50,545 nt of DNA from the NCBI RefSeq assembly GCF_020662345.1, contig NZ_VMOA01000041.1:1-50545 (forward strand), given 5' to 3'. The translations under genes and the position numbers were made by a program. The DNA comes from Methylobacterium sp. W2 (GTDB taxonomy: Bacteria; Pseudomonadota; Alphaproteobacteria; Rhizobiales; Beijerinckiaceae). Of the stretch, positions 23,800 to 32,643 are shown in pieces (position 1 is the stretch's first letter; each line of letters begins with the position of its first letter). The notes beneath the pieces are model-generated. The model saw nothing but the letters and a program-made list of their open reading frames with translations. It searched no databases and was not told the DNA's origin.

Positions 23800-25215
23800 T
23801 CAGCCCGTTGGCTGGCGCCGCATGATGCTGGAGACGGCACCCGCCGCTGCCATGGCGCAGGCACACCAGAGCGCGGTTCCGATGGACACTGCCGTGCCGC
23901 TGGCATGGGTGAGCCCAAAGATCACCGCGACGAGGGCTGCGCCCAGCGACTGCCCGGTCAGCCGCGCCGTCGATTGCATGCCGCTGGCTCCACCGCTGCG
24001 CGAGCGTGGGGCGCTGGTGACGATCACCTTGTTGTTCGGCGATTGGAACAGACCGAAGCCGATGCCGCACAGGGTCAACCTCCAAGCAATATCCACGAGG
24101 GACGGGGCGGCGGGGAGCAGGGCCAGCGCCGCGATGCCGCCGGACATGAGCGCGAGGCCGATGCCGCCAAGGATGCCGGGCGCGTAGCGGTCGGCGAGGC
24201 GGCCGGAGATCGGCGCCGTGATCGCGATGGCGATCGGCCATGGCGTCATCAGGAAGCCGGTCTCTGTGGCTGAGAGGTGCAGCGCATCCTGGAAATAGAA
24301 GGGCAGGGCGATATAGGCCATCATCTGCGCCCCGAACGAGGCGATGGACGTCACCATCGATAAGGCGAAGGCGGGAATGCGCAGCAGATCCACCGGCAGC
24401 AGGGGCGTCGTGAGCCGTGCCTGATACCGTACGAACACGGTGCCGATGGCGAGACCGGCGGCGATCTCGGCCAGGGCGAGCCAGCGCCCGTTCGCCTCGC
24501 CAATCCCATCGAGCCCGATGATGAGAAGGCCGAAGGTGAGTGCGTTCAGGATCGCGCTCGGTACGTCGAACCGCGCGCCACTCACCGGTGTCAGCGGCAG
24601 GGTCCGCGCCGCCACCGCCAGGGCCACGAGTCCGACGGGCAGGTTGACCAGGAACAGCCATGGCCATCTCGCCACGGAGAGGATCGCGGCGGCCACGGTG
24701 GGACCGGTGGCGGAGGCCATGGCGACGATGAGAGCGACGTTGCCGACGCCCCGGCCGATCATGCGGTGGGGGTAGATGAACCGCACCAGGGCGATGTTCA
24801 CGCTCATGATGCCGGCGGCGCCGAACCCCTGGGCGATCCGGGCGACGATGAGCCCGGTCAGGGATGTGGAGAGCGCGCAGGCGAGGGAGGCTGCGACGAA
24901 CAGCACGAGTCCGCCGAGATAGACCTTCCGGTAGCCGAGGATGTCACCCAGGGAGGCCAGTGGCAGCAGCGATGCGGTCACCGCGATCTGGAAACCGTTG
25001 ACCACGAAGATTGCGGAGGCCGGGCTGACCCCGAGATCCTTCGCCATGGCCGGCAGGGCCACGTTGACGATGGCCCCGTCCAGCACCGCCATGGTCATGG
25101 CGAGCCCGATGGCGAGGAGCGCCAGCATGCGTTCGCGAACCGGCAGGCCGTCCATCGGTTTGGTGGGGCCCGGTTCGGCCCTGCCGCCGGTTGGGGGAAT
25201 TGCCTCGTGCGTCAT
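23800..25215 (-). CDS. DHA2-type MFS multidrug exporter (EmrB/QacA family)
   Basis: A 471-residue transporter with about fourteen hydrophobic segments, the DHA2 number. Motif D1 is seen as LDGAIVNVALPAM (about 45-57), with the antiporter motif C region as ASATGPTVAAAIL in helix 5 (about 165-177). These proteins export drugs or other amphipathic compounds in exchange for protons. It starts at ATG 25215 and is divergent from the hydrolase gene at 25314, with a 98-base shared promoter region. An SDR gene follows downstream; that pair may serve one detoxification or export function, which is inference. Confidence 0.9.
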   Translation of the reverse strand: MTHEAIPPTGGRAEPGPTKPMDGLPVRERMLALLAIGLAMTMAVLDGAIVNVALPAMAKDLGVSPASAIFVVNGFQIAVTASLLPLASLGDILGYRKVYLGGLVLFVAASLACALSTSLTGLIVARIAQGFGAAGIMSVNIALVRFIYPHRMIGRGVGNVALIVAMASATGPTVAAAILSVARWPWLFLVNLPVGLVALAVAARTLPLTPVSGARFDVPSAILNALTFGLLIIGLDGIGEANGRWLALAEIAAGLAIGTVFVRYQARLTTPLLPVDLLRIPAFALSMVTSIASFGAQMMAYIALPFYFQDALHLSATETGFLMTPWPIAIAITAPISGRLADRYAPGILGGIGLALMSGGIAALALLPAAPSLVDIAWRLTLCGIGFGLFQSPNNKVIVTSAPRSRSGGASGMQSTARLTGQSLGAALVAVIFGLTHASGTAVSIGTALWCACAMAAAGAVSSIMRRQPTG

Positions 25216-25313
25216 CGCACAGAGCCGTGGACGATCCCTGCTCGCTTCGGCAAGTGCCCTATGTCACCCCTCGATATCGGGACTGGCATCGTCGTGTCTC
25301 GCGGAGGAATGAC

Positions 25314-26315
25314 ATGCGTCTGGCAATACTTCTGCTTGGCTGCCTGCTCGCCTTGTCGCCCGCCGCCGCGCGAGCCGACGATACAGGCCCTCTCGGCATC
25401 GGGTTGGAGGGGTTCGCCTATCCCTATCCCGTCTGGTTCCTCGACCTGACGCGGGACAACGAGCGCCAGCGCCTCGCCTATATGGACGTGGCACCGACCG
25501 GTGTGCCCAACGGCCGGACCGTCCTGCTGCTGCACGGCCGCAATTTTCCGTCGAGTTACTGGGAACCGGTGATCGGTGCCCTGGCCGGTGCGGGCTACCG
25601 CGTGGTCGTCCCGGACCAGCTCGGCTTCGGCAAATCATCGAAGCCGGTGGGGCCGTTCAGTTTCGACGTGATGGCGGCGGAAACGGTGGCACTCCTCGAC
25701 TCCTTGAACCTTCCGCGCGTTGACGTGGTCGCCCATTCCATGGGTGGGATGCTGGCGGCGCGTCTGGCCCGGAATGCGTCGAACCGGGTGAACAGCCTCG
25801 TCCTCGAGGCGCCGATCGGTCTTGAGGATTACCGCTTCACCGTCCCGCCCGTTTCCAACGACACGCTCCTGCGCATCGAGAGTGATGTCACCGCGGACGT
25901 CTATCGTCGGCAGTTGGTGACGAATTACGCGCTGTCGCTTCCCGCCTCGGCGATCGAATCCTTCGTCTCGATCCGCGAGCGCGTGAAAGGCTCGGGCGAG
26001 TATCCGCGCTGGCTCCAATCCTTCGTCAATTCCTACCAGATCATCTGGGGCCAGCCGGTGGTGCACGAGATCCCGCTGATTGCCGTGCCGACCCTGTTCG
26101 TCATGGGCGGGAACGACCGCAACGCACCGGGCAAGCCTTTCGCCCCCGAGAACCTGCGTGCCGCCATGGGCGACAATGCCGGCCATGCCAAAGCCCTGGC
26201 GGCACGGATGTCCGATGGCCGCGCCGTCGTCTTCGACGGTATCGGCCACCTCGTCCACATGGAAGCGACCGATCGCTTCAACGCCACGATGCTCGAATTC
26301 CTCAACGGCCATTGA
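25314..26315 (+). CDS. exported alpha/beta hydrolase
   Basis: A 333-residue hydrolase with a signal peptide (residues 1-21, cleavage near ARAD). The alpha/beta fold shows the HGRNFPSSYWEP oxyanion loop (about 74-85), the nucleophile elbow AHSMGG (Ser142), the acid region GGNDRN and the histidine in GIGHLVHME near the C-terminus. The substrate is unknown; esters or lactones are usual. ATG 25314 is preferred because GGAGG is well placed just upstream, within the longer open frame. The dehydrogenase gene starts 26 bases after its stop, likely one operon. Confidence 0.9.
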   Translation: MRLAILLLGCLLALSPAAARADDTGPLGIGLEGFAYPYPVWFLDLTRDNERQRLAYMDVAPTGVPNGRTVLLLHGRNFPSSYWEPVIGALAGAGYRVVVPDQLGFGKSSKPVGPFSFDVMAAETVALLDSLNLPRVDVVAHSMGGMLAARLARNASNRVNSLVLEAPIGLEDYRFTVPPVSNDTLLRIESDVTADVYRRQLVTNYALSLPASAIESFVSIRERVKGSGEYPRWLQSFVNSYQIIWGQPVVHEIPLIAVPTLFVMGGNDRNAPGKPFAPENLRAAMGDNAGHAKALAARMSDGRAVVFDGIGHLVHMEATDRFNATMLEFLNGH

Positions 26316-26341
26316 GCCGGGATAAACAAGGGAGGCCTCAG

Positions 26342-27208
26342 ATGGATGTCGGCGTGATTGGGTTGGGCCGCATGGGCCGGGGCATGGTGCAGAGCCTCGT
26401 CCGGGGCGGCCATCGGGTGAGGGTGTGGAACCGGACCGCGTCCGCCGCCGGCGGTCTCGATGGCGTCACGGTCGTGCGAAACGCGGCCGACGCCTTCGCC
26501 GGGGATGCGGCGATCACGATGCTCGCCGACGACGCGGCCCTGCGTTCGGTGATCGTCGAAGGAGGGCTTCTCGATTCCGGCACGCGGCCCGGCCTGCATC
26601 TCAGCATGAGCACGATTTCGGTGGCGCTCGCGCGGGAACTCACTGCGATCCACGAGCGGGCCGGCGTGCCCTACATCGCCGCCCCCGTCTTCGGCAGGCC
26701 GGACGTGGCGCAGAACGGCGCCCTCAATATCGTCGTCGCCGGAGAGGAGGCCGTCATCGCGACAGCGCAACCACTGCTCGATGCCATGGGCACGAAGACA
26801 TGGCCGTTCGGAGGAGAGCCGTACCGGGCCAATGCGGTGAAGCTCGCCGGCAACTTCATGCTGATCGCGGCCATCGAGGCCATGGGCGAAGCCGCCGCCT
26901 TCGCCGAAGGGCATGGCGTGGCCGGGGCCGATCTCCTCGACCTCCTGACCAACACGCTGTTCGCCTCGCCGGTCTACAAGGGCTACGGCGCTTCCATTGC
27001 CGCTGGGCGCTACGAGCCGCCGGGCTTCGGTCTGCGGCTCGGGCTCAAGGATATCGGCCTCGCCCTCGCGGCGTCCGGCGAGGTTGGCGCACCGATGCCC
27101 TTCGCCAGCGTGCTTCGCGATAACCTCATCGACGCCGTCAGCCACGGCGACGGCGACAAGGATCTCGCGGCCCTGGCGCTGGTCTCGGCGAGGCGCAGCG
27201 GACGTTGA
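26342..27208 (+). CDS. beta-hydroxyacid dehydrogenase family oxidoreductase
   Basis: A 288-residue NAD(P)-dependent enzyme of the 3-hydroxyisobutyrate / 6-phosphogluconate dehydrogenase superfamily. The Rossmann motif is GLGRMGRG (residues 7-14); the substrate loop reads APVFGRPDVAQNG instead of the classic GG form; the catalytic lysine lies in AVKLAGNFM, and the helical C-terminal domain is complete. The PVFGRP variant also occurs in imine-reductase-like members, so the substrate is open. GGGAGG lies 6 bases before ATG 26342. It is likely co-transcribed with the exported hydrolase. Confidence 0.88.
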   Translation: MDVGVIGLGRMGRGMVQSLVRGGHRVRVWNRTASAAGGLDGVTVVRNAADAFAGDAAITMLADDAALRSVIVEGGLLDSGTRPGLHLSMSTISVALARELTAIHERAGVPYIAAPVFGRPDVAQNGALNIVVAGEEAVIATAQPLLDAMGTKTWPFGGEPYRANAVKLAGNFMLIAAIEAMGEAAAFAEGHGVAGADLLDLLTNTLFASPVYKGYGASIAAGRYEPPGFGLRLGLKDIGLALAASGEVGAPMPFASVLRDNLIDAVSHGDGDKDLAALALVSARRSGR

Positions 27209-27232
27209 AGGCAGGGCCGTTTCGATGCGGTG

Positions 27233-29521
27233 CTATGAGACCAGGAAGTCGGATGCCGTCAGAAGACCGTAACTCGTGACCGTCGCGAACTGGACGGCGC
27301 GCTCGGCGCCGCTGCCGTCGGCATCGTAGGAGAGGGAACCCGTGGAGTGGTCGTAAAGGATACGGTCGTTCGCATCGAGCGTCCCCCAACGAATGTTCTT
27401 GAACGCAGTGCCGGACAAATCGCCTTCCGCCAGGCCTTTGAAGACGGCGTTCTCGAGCCTGATCGTATCGGTCCCGTGAAAGAAATCGGTGATGCTGTCG
27501 ACGTTGTCTTTACCCAGCTTCGTATCGAACACGAACGTGTTCTTCCCGCCTTCGCCCGCTAGGACGTCCGCCCCCAACCCGCCATTGATGACGTTGTCGC
27601 CATAGGTGCCTGCAATCGCGTTCGCGAGGTTGTTGCCGGTAAGGGCGATGTCGAGCAGCGGCGCTTCACGGCTGCCGATCAGGAACTCGATGGATTGGTC
27701 CTTGGCCAGCGTGAAATCGGAACTGGCATAGACCGTATCGGTACCGCGGTTCTTCGTCTCGATGACCTGATCCCGTTTGCTGCTGACGTAGTAATCGTCG
27801 TCGCCGCCCAGCCCCTTCAGCACGTCGATTCCCGCGCCGCCATCGAGACGGTTGTCGCCCGCATTGCCGGTGATCGTGTTCGCGAGGGCGTTGCCCACGC
27901 CGCCGATATCGCCCTTGCCGGTGAGCGTCAGGTTCTCGACATGGGCCGAGAGCGTATGGTTGACCGACGACAGCACGAGGTCCGTGCCCGCGCCGCGCTT
28001 CTCGATCACCACGTCGCCGAAATGATCGACGACGAACGCGTCGTTGCCGGTACCCCCTTCCATCCGGTCGATACCCTTGCCGCCGTCGAGGATGTCGTCG
28101 CCCGCTCCGCCGACGAGATGGTCGCTGCCGGAAAAGCCGTGGAGCTTGTCGTTGCCGCCAAGACCGTCGATCCGGTCATTTCGGGCGGACGCCATGGCGC
28201 CTTTGAGCAGGTCGGCGCCCGATGTCGCGCCCTTCACTTGGAACGGGTCGGCGGTCGAGACGGAATAGATCTGGACATCCGTGTCGCGGTCGGTCCTTCC
28301 GATCCCGGATTCATAGCCCGACTTGATGAGAGCGAAGGTGCCGTTTTCCAAGGCGACGATCCGAGGCCGGTCCGCCCGATATCCGCTGCCGACTGCCTCG
28401 GAATAAAAATCGAAGGCCTGACCGGTATAGGAACCGTCGGCGTCGTAGAGCCATCCGCGCGCGCTGGTGAGGACCTTGCCATCCGCGATATTGGATGCGC
28501 CGACGACCAGTTCGAGCAGCTGGCCGTTCGACAGGGTCGTCAAAGAGAGAACGTACGCGTTGTCGAACGCGTGATCCTGGACGAGATCGACCGCTTTCTT
28601 GAAGCTCCCACCCGGACCTGCCTTATAGGTCGCGGCCTTGATGTCGGTGAGCACATCCGTCTGAACGCCGCCAGCGGCCTTCTTGATGTCCCGTCCCTCA
28701 TAAGCGACGGCGAAACCGCCGTTCAGGTCGGCGGTGATGGAATAGGTCACCTTCGTCTCGTACCCGCCCGCGAATTCCTTCACGTGACCGAGCTTGAACG
28801 CGTCGCCCGGTACCTTGCCGTCAGCGGTGACCACCCGCCCCATGAGGGTCGAGCTGACACGGCCCATATCGACCCAGGTGGCAAGATAGCGGCCGTCCGA
28901 GAGGGCAGTGACCTTGGTCGAGTGGGTCTGGTCGTCGTTCACCGAGCGGTCGACCACCGCGGTCGCGACGAAGCGGTGGTTCGCGTCGATGATGTCGACA
29001 GTTCGGATCTTGCTGGTCGAACCCTGGGCGATATGGGCCAGAGCCATTGCCCCGTTCTCGGCGAAGGCGACGCTGTTGTCGTAGGCGCTTAGGAACGGCT
29101 CGTCCGTATCGGACAGGGAGGTGATCTTCGTGGTGTAGAAGGGCGTGAAAGTCCCTTTCGCGTCCACGGTGCCGAGGGAGTATTTCGCCTTCTGAAACTG
29201 AGTCGAGAAGTCACCGAACTTGCCGTCGAAGTAAGTACCGTCATAGACCCCGATGACGGTCGATCCGTTAGCTTGGTAGGACAGGGCCTCCACCTGGCGA
29301 TCGCCGAGGGAAAGCGGGCCTTTCGAAGGGGCGCCGGTCGGCCCGAAACTGGTCAGGGTGACGGGGTGCGTGCCGGCTTCGCCGCGCGGCCCGGGAACGT
29401 AACCGCTGGTGAGCAGGGCGAACCCGGCTTTCCCCTTCGGCACGATCAGGTCGAGGCTATCTGTACCGATGACCGAATCGAGGTCGATCGGCTCTCCATT
29501 CGCTACCAGCACCGCCGACAT
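27233..29521 (-). CDS. large RTX calcium-binding protein, type I secreted
   Basis: A 762-residue protein. About residues 1-430 form a beta-rich domain of unknown type with repeated strand patterns. Then come RTX nonapeptide blocks (GLGGNDKLHGFSGSDHLVG, GGAGDDILDGGKGIDRMEGG, later GNAGDNRLDGGAGIDVLKG and YGDNVINGGLGADVLAGEGG) that bind calcium and fold outside the cell. The C-terminus has the hydrophobic end (LLTASDFLVS) typical of type I secretion signals. No signal peptide and no secretion genes nearby; the ABC/MFP exporter must be elsewhere. GGGGAG precedes ATG 29521. Function may be adhesin- or enzyme-like. Confidence 0.88.
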   Translation of the reverse strand: MSAVLVANGEPIDLDSVIGTDSLDLIVPKGKAGFALLTSGYVPGPRGEAGTHPVTLTSFGPTGAPSKGPLSLGDRQVEALSYQANGSTVIGVYDGTYFDGKFGDFSTQFQKAKYSLGTVDAKGTFTPFYTTKITSLSDTDEPFLSAYDNSVAFAENGAMALAHIAQGSTSKIRTVDIIDANHRFVATAVVDRSVNDDQTHSTKVTALSDGRYLATWVDMGRVSSTLMGRVVTADGKVPGDAFKLGHVKEFAGGYETKVTYSITADLNGGFAVAYEGRDIKKAAGGVQTDVLTDIKAATYKAGPGGSFKKAVDLVQDHAFDNAYVLSLTTLSNGQLLELVVGASNIADGKVLTSARGWLYDADGSYTGQAFDFYSEAVGSGYRADRPRIVALENGTFALIKSGYESGIGRTDRDTDVQIYSVSTADPFQVKGATSGADLLKGAMASARNDRIDGLGGNDKLHGFSGSDHLVGGAGDDILDGGKGIDRMEGGTGNDAFVVDHFGDVVIEKRGAGTDLVLSSVNHTLSAHVENLTLTGKGDIGGVGNALANTITGNAGDNRLDGGAGIDVLKGLGGDDDYYVSSKRDQVIETKNRGTDTVYASSDFTLAKDQSIEFLIGSREAPLLDIALTGNNLANAIAGTYGDNVINGGLGADVLAGEGGKNTFVFDTKLGKDNVDSITDFFHGTDTIRLENAVFKGLAEGDLSGTAFKNIRWGTLDANDRILYDHSTGSLSYDADGSGAERAVQFATVTSYGLLTASDFLVS

Positions 29522-29723
29522 GTCCGCTCCCCATCAATGGATACGGCAGGTGGTAGGGCGGCACCCATGCAATCTCAATCGCGGATTGAACGTCAATTCC
29601 GTCAGCGTGGATGCGTGCTAATTTTGCAACCCGTGACGCGCCTCATGTCTCTCACCAAACTCCCGTTGCGTCGTCGTGCTCCGAGCGAGAACCGACCGTG
29701 ACCGGGAGTCTTGTGAGGTACTC

Positions 29724-30209
29724 TTACAGGGCCCCCTCACGCACGGCCCCCGGATCGGCCAGCATGTGCAGCAACCTTGCGGCGGAATGGGCGAAGCGCA
29801 GGGTCACCGCCTTGCGGCGGGCGCCGCTGAGGACATGGTCTGCCGGATCACGCAGGATCGCGGCGCTGTAGCCGTCCGCGATGATCAGACCCGCCTCATC
29901 GGGGGTCAGCCCTTCGGGTAGGGAATCGGGAACCGCGAAATAGAAGCGGTCGCAATAGTCCCGGTAATCCGGCCACTTCTTGTCGGCGCGGAAGTCGGCG
30001 ACGCTGGACTTGATCTCGACGATGGTCAGCCGGCCCGCCGGGCACAGGGCGATGACATCCGCCCGCCTGCCATTGGCGAGGGAGAATTCCGGGATCGTCA
30101 CATGGCCGAGATCGGCAAAGAGCCGCCGGACCCCGCGCTGGACCTGAAGCGCGGTTGCCGATTGCCGGCGGTCCGGCGGCAAGACGATATGGGCGAGGGC
30201 TGCTGACAT
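29724..30209 (-). CDS. mmcB: MmcB-family DNA repair protein
   Basis: A 161-residue protein of the MmcB family, a PD-(D/E)xK nuclease-fold protein. The core metal site is visible as Asp51 (RRADVIAL) and Glu65-x-Lys67 (IVEIKSS), followed by the conserved ADKKWPDYRDYCDRFYFAV segment. In Caulobacter MmcB is part of the SOS mutagenesis response with ImuAB/DnaE2. No LexA-type operator was identified upstream. The gene lies 50 bases downstream of the cobalamin-binding protein on the same strand, so co-transcription is possible but without evident functional link. Confidence 0.9.
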   Translation of the reverse strand: MSAALAHIVLPPDRRQSATALQVQRGVRRLFADLGHVTIPEFSLANGRRADVIALCPAGRLTIVEIKSSVADFRADKKWPDYRDYCDRFYFAVPDSLPEGLTPDEAGLIIADGYSAAILRDPADHVLSGARRKAVTLRFAHSAARLLHMLADPGAVREGAL

Positions 30210-30259
30210 GGCTTCGCTTGGGGAGAGGGCGGTCTCGAATCGACTGTCCCGTCAGGGAA

Positions 30260-31075
30260 TCAGGTCGGGCCGCCCTTGTCACCTGCGGCAGCCTGCCCAG
30301 CCGCAAGTGCGGCACGGATCGCGTCGAAGCCGTCGGTGAGCGCCGCCGGCCCGGGCTGCAGGATCAGCGGCGACTTGATCTCGTGGATACGCCCCGCCGC
30401 CACGGCGGGGATCGCGTCCCAGCCCGGCCGCTCGCGGATGCGCGATATGTTCACCCGCTTGCCGCACCAGGAGGCCAGGATGACGTCCGGCCGTGCGGCG
30501 ATCACCTGTTCGGACGTGACGATCCTGTCCTTGGCCGCCGGCTGGCGGGCGAGGTCGGGAAAGACGTCGTCGCCGCCGGCATAACCGATGAGTTCAGAGA
30601 CCCAGCCGATCCCTGAGATCATCGGCTCGTCCCATTCCTCGAAATAGACTGTCAGTCTTGGTGGGCCGGCATTGTCGAGGGCGGCGGCGCCGAGGCGGTG
30701 GGCGTAACCCTGGGCCAGGGCGTCGGCCTTCTCGCTCGCACCGACCAGGGCGCCCACGGTACGGATCATGGCGAGGCAGCCGGCGACGTCGCGCTGATTG
30801 AAGAGATGGACCGAGATTCCGGCGCGGGCGAGATCGGCGACGATCTCCGCCTGCATGTCGGAGAAGGCGAGGACGAGGTCCGGCTGCAATGCCAGAATCT
30901 TCGGCAGGTCGGCGCTGGTGAAGGCCGAAACGCGCGGCTTCTCCTTGCGCACGCGGGCAGGGCGCACGGCGTAGCCGGACACGCCGACGATCCTGTCCTC
31001 CTCCCCCAGCAGGTAGAGGGTCTCGACGGTTTCCTCGGTGAGGCAGACGATGCGTTCGGGCGGGAACCGGCGCAT
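30260..31075 (-). CDS. cobalamin-binding BtuF-like protein without signal peptide
   Basis: A 271-residue protein of the periplasmic-binding class III fold used by BtuF. Two lobes joined by a long helix are recognisable: RIVCLTEETVETLYLLGEED at the start, LQPDLVLAFSDMQAEIV in lobe 1, and ARPDVILASWCGKRVN in lobe 2. Unlike BtuF it starts directly at the fold (MRRFPPERIVCL) with no signal peptide and no lipobox, so it should stay in the cytoplasm or the start is misplaced; no upstream in-frame signal fits, because the DedA gene stops 6 bases ahead. No ABC permease is nearby. Confidence 0.8.
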   Translation of the reverse strand: MRRFPPERIVCLTEETVETLYLLGEEDRIVGVSGYAVRPARVRKEKPRVSAFTSADLPKILALQPDLVLAFSDMQAEIVADLARAGISVHLFNQRDVAGCLAMIRTVGALVGASEKADALAQGYAHRLGAAALDNAGPPRLTVYFEEWDEPMISGIGWVSELIGYAGGDDVFPDLARQPAAKDRIVTSEQVIAARPDVILASWCGKRVNISRIRERPGWDAIPAVAAGRIHEIKSPLILQPGPAALTDGFDAIRAALAAGQAAAGDKGGPT

Positions 31076-31081
31076 GCGATA

Positions 31082-31603
31082 TCAGGACTTGAAGAAGCTG
31101 AAGACGCCAGCGCCCGGCGCGAGCCAGACGAAGGCCCAGACGAAGGCCGAGCCCCAATTGGCCAGCTGGAACGGCAGGCGCGCCACTTCAAACATCCCGG
31201 CGATGAGCGGCACCACCGCGCGGGCCGGCCCGATGAACCGGCCGATGACGATGCCCCAGGCGCCGTAGCGCCGGCAGAAATCCTCGCCTTTGGCGACCAT
31301 CTGCGGGTAGCGGCTCATCGGCCAGATCGTCTTGGCCCCGTGCTGGAAATAGCGGCCGATCTCGTAGGAGACCCAGTCACCGAGCCCGGCGCCGATGCCG
31401 CCGGCGATCACCATCGGCCAGAACGGAATGCCGCTGGCACCGATCAGCGCGCCGATCCCCACCAGCAGCACGGTGGCGGGGACCAGGATCGACAGGAACG
31501 CTAGGGATTCGCAGAAGGCGAGCGCGCCGACGATGAGCGGAGCCCAATCCTTGTGCGTTTCCACGAAGGTCAGGATCGTGGTCTTCAGCGCTTCGAAATC
31601 CAT
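31082..31603 (-). CDS. DedA-family membrane protein
   Basis: A 173-residue DedA/VTT-type protein with four to five membrane segments. The conserved core is seen at FCESLAFLSILVPATVLLV (about residues 30-48), GAGLGDWVSYEIGRYF (about 71-86), and GRFIGPARAVVPLIAGMFEV (about 121-140), including the essential Arg/Gly/Pro positions. DedA proteins are lipid scramblases or undecaprenyl-phosphate translocases. It starts at ATG 31603 and its stop lies 6 bases before the cobalamin-binding protein gene, so the two are translationally linked. Confidence 0.92.
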   Translation of the reverse strand: MDFEALKTTILTFVETHKDWAPLIVGALAFCESLAFLSILVPATVLLVGIGALIGASGIPFWPMVIAGGIGAGLGDWVSYEIGRYFQHGAKTIWPMSRYPQMVAKGEDFCRRYGAWGIVIGRFIGPARAVVPLIAGMFEVARLPFQLANWGSAFVWAFVWLAPGAGVFSFFKS

Positions 31604-31771
31604 GGAGGCCCCTGCGTTTCGCGCCCGATGTGCGGGAACGTCGCTCTCCCGGCAAGCGTCGATCTCGTCACGTCGGGAGCCTCACGTCGGTTATGAATGC
31701 ACCGCGGGGCAAAACCGGCTACGACGCTGCCCGTCGCGCTCGCACCCGTCGCAGCAAGGCCGGATACGCCG

Positions 31772-32620
31772 ATGAGAATTCTATCGATCCAGTCGCACGT
31801 CGCCTTCGGCCATGTGGGCAATGCCTCGGCGGTGTTTCCCATGCAGCGCCTCGGCGTCGAGGTCTGGCCGATCCATACCGTGCAGTTCTCCAACCATACC
31901 GGTTACGGCGCCTGGCGCGGCCGGGTGTTCGACGGGCCGATGATCGAGGACCTCGTCCTCGGCATTGCGGAGCGCGGCGTACTCGGCCGATGCGACGGCG
32001 TCCTGTCCGGCTACATGGGGTCGGCCGATATCGGCACCGCCATCGTGCGGGCCGTGGCGGCGGTGCGAAACGCCAACCCGAAGGCGCTGTATTGCTGCGA
32101 CCCGGTGATGGGCGACACCGATCGGGGGATCTATGTCCGCCCCGGTATCCCTGAATTCCTGCGCGACCAGGCCTTGCCCGCCGCCGACATCGTCACCCCG
32201 AACCAGTTCGAGCTGAACTTCCTGTCGGGCCTGCCCACCGGCACACTCGGCGAGGCCAAAGCCGCCCTGGCGGCGATCCAGGCACTCGGGCCGCGCGTCG
32301 TGCTGGTGACGTCCCTGGTCACGGAGGACACCCCGTCCGAGTCCATAGACCTGATGGCCGGGGAGGGCGGTCTGTTCTGGCGCCTGCGCACCCCGCGCCT
32401 CGCCCTCGACGTGAATGGCGCGGGCGACGCCATCGCGGCCCTGTTCCTCGTCCATTACGCCCGCACCGGCTCGGCGGCGCTGGCTTTGGGCATGGCCGGT
32501 GCTTCGGTCTACGGCCTCCTGCGCCGCACGGCGGAAGCGGGCTCGCGCGAGATCCTCACCGTCGACGCGCAGGACGAGTTCGTGGCACCCAGCGAGACGT
32601 TCCCGGTAGAACCGGTCTGA
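31772..32620 (+). CDS. pdxY: pyridoxal kinase PdxY
   Basis: A 282-residue kinase that phosphorylates pyridoxal to make the B6 cofactor in salvage. The ribokinase-fold features are complete: substrate residues in SIQSHVAFGHVGNASAVFPM (about 5-24), the GYMGS segment, DPVMGD (about 110-115), the TPNQFE box and the catalytic anion-hole NGAGDA (about 220-225). The frame is open upstream, but ATG 31772 is where homology starts. Its last base is close to the PhzF gene, making it the first gene of a three-gene operon. Confidence 0.93.
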   Translation: MRILSIQSHVAFGHVGNASAVFPMQRLGVEVWPIHTVQFSNHTGYGAWRGRVFDGPMIEDLVLGIAERGVLGRCDGVLSGYMGSADIGTAIVRAVAAVRNANPKALYCCDPVMGDTDRGIYVRPGIPEFLRDQALPAADIVTPNQFELNFLSGLPTGTLGEAKAALAAIQALGPRVVLVTSLVTEDTPSESIDLMAGEGGLFWRLRTPRLALDVNGAGDAIAALFLVHYARTGSAALALGMAGASVYGLLRRTAEAGSREILTVDAQDEFVAPSETFPVEPV

Positions 32621-32643
32621 TGGTCAGCGAGAAGGAAAAGCCG

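Noticed and set aside
27695..29092. 465-codon plus-strand ORF
   Set aside because: Antisense to the RTX protein, whose nonapeptide repeats are unmistakable.
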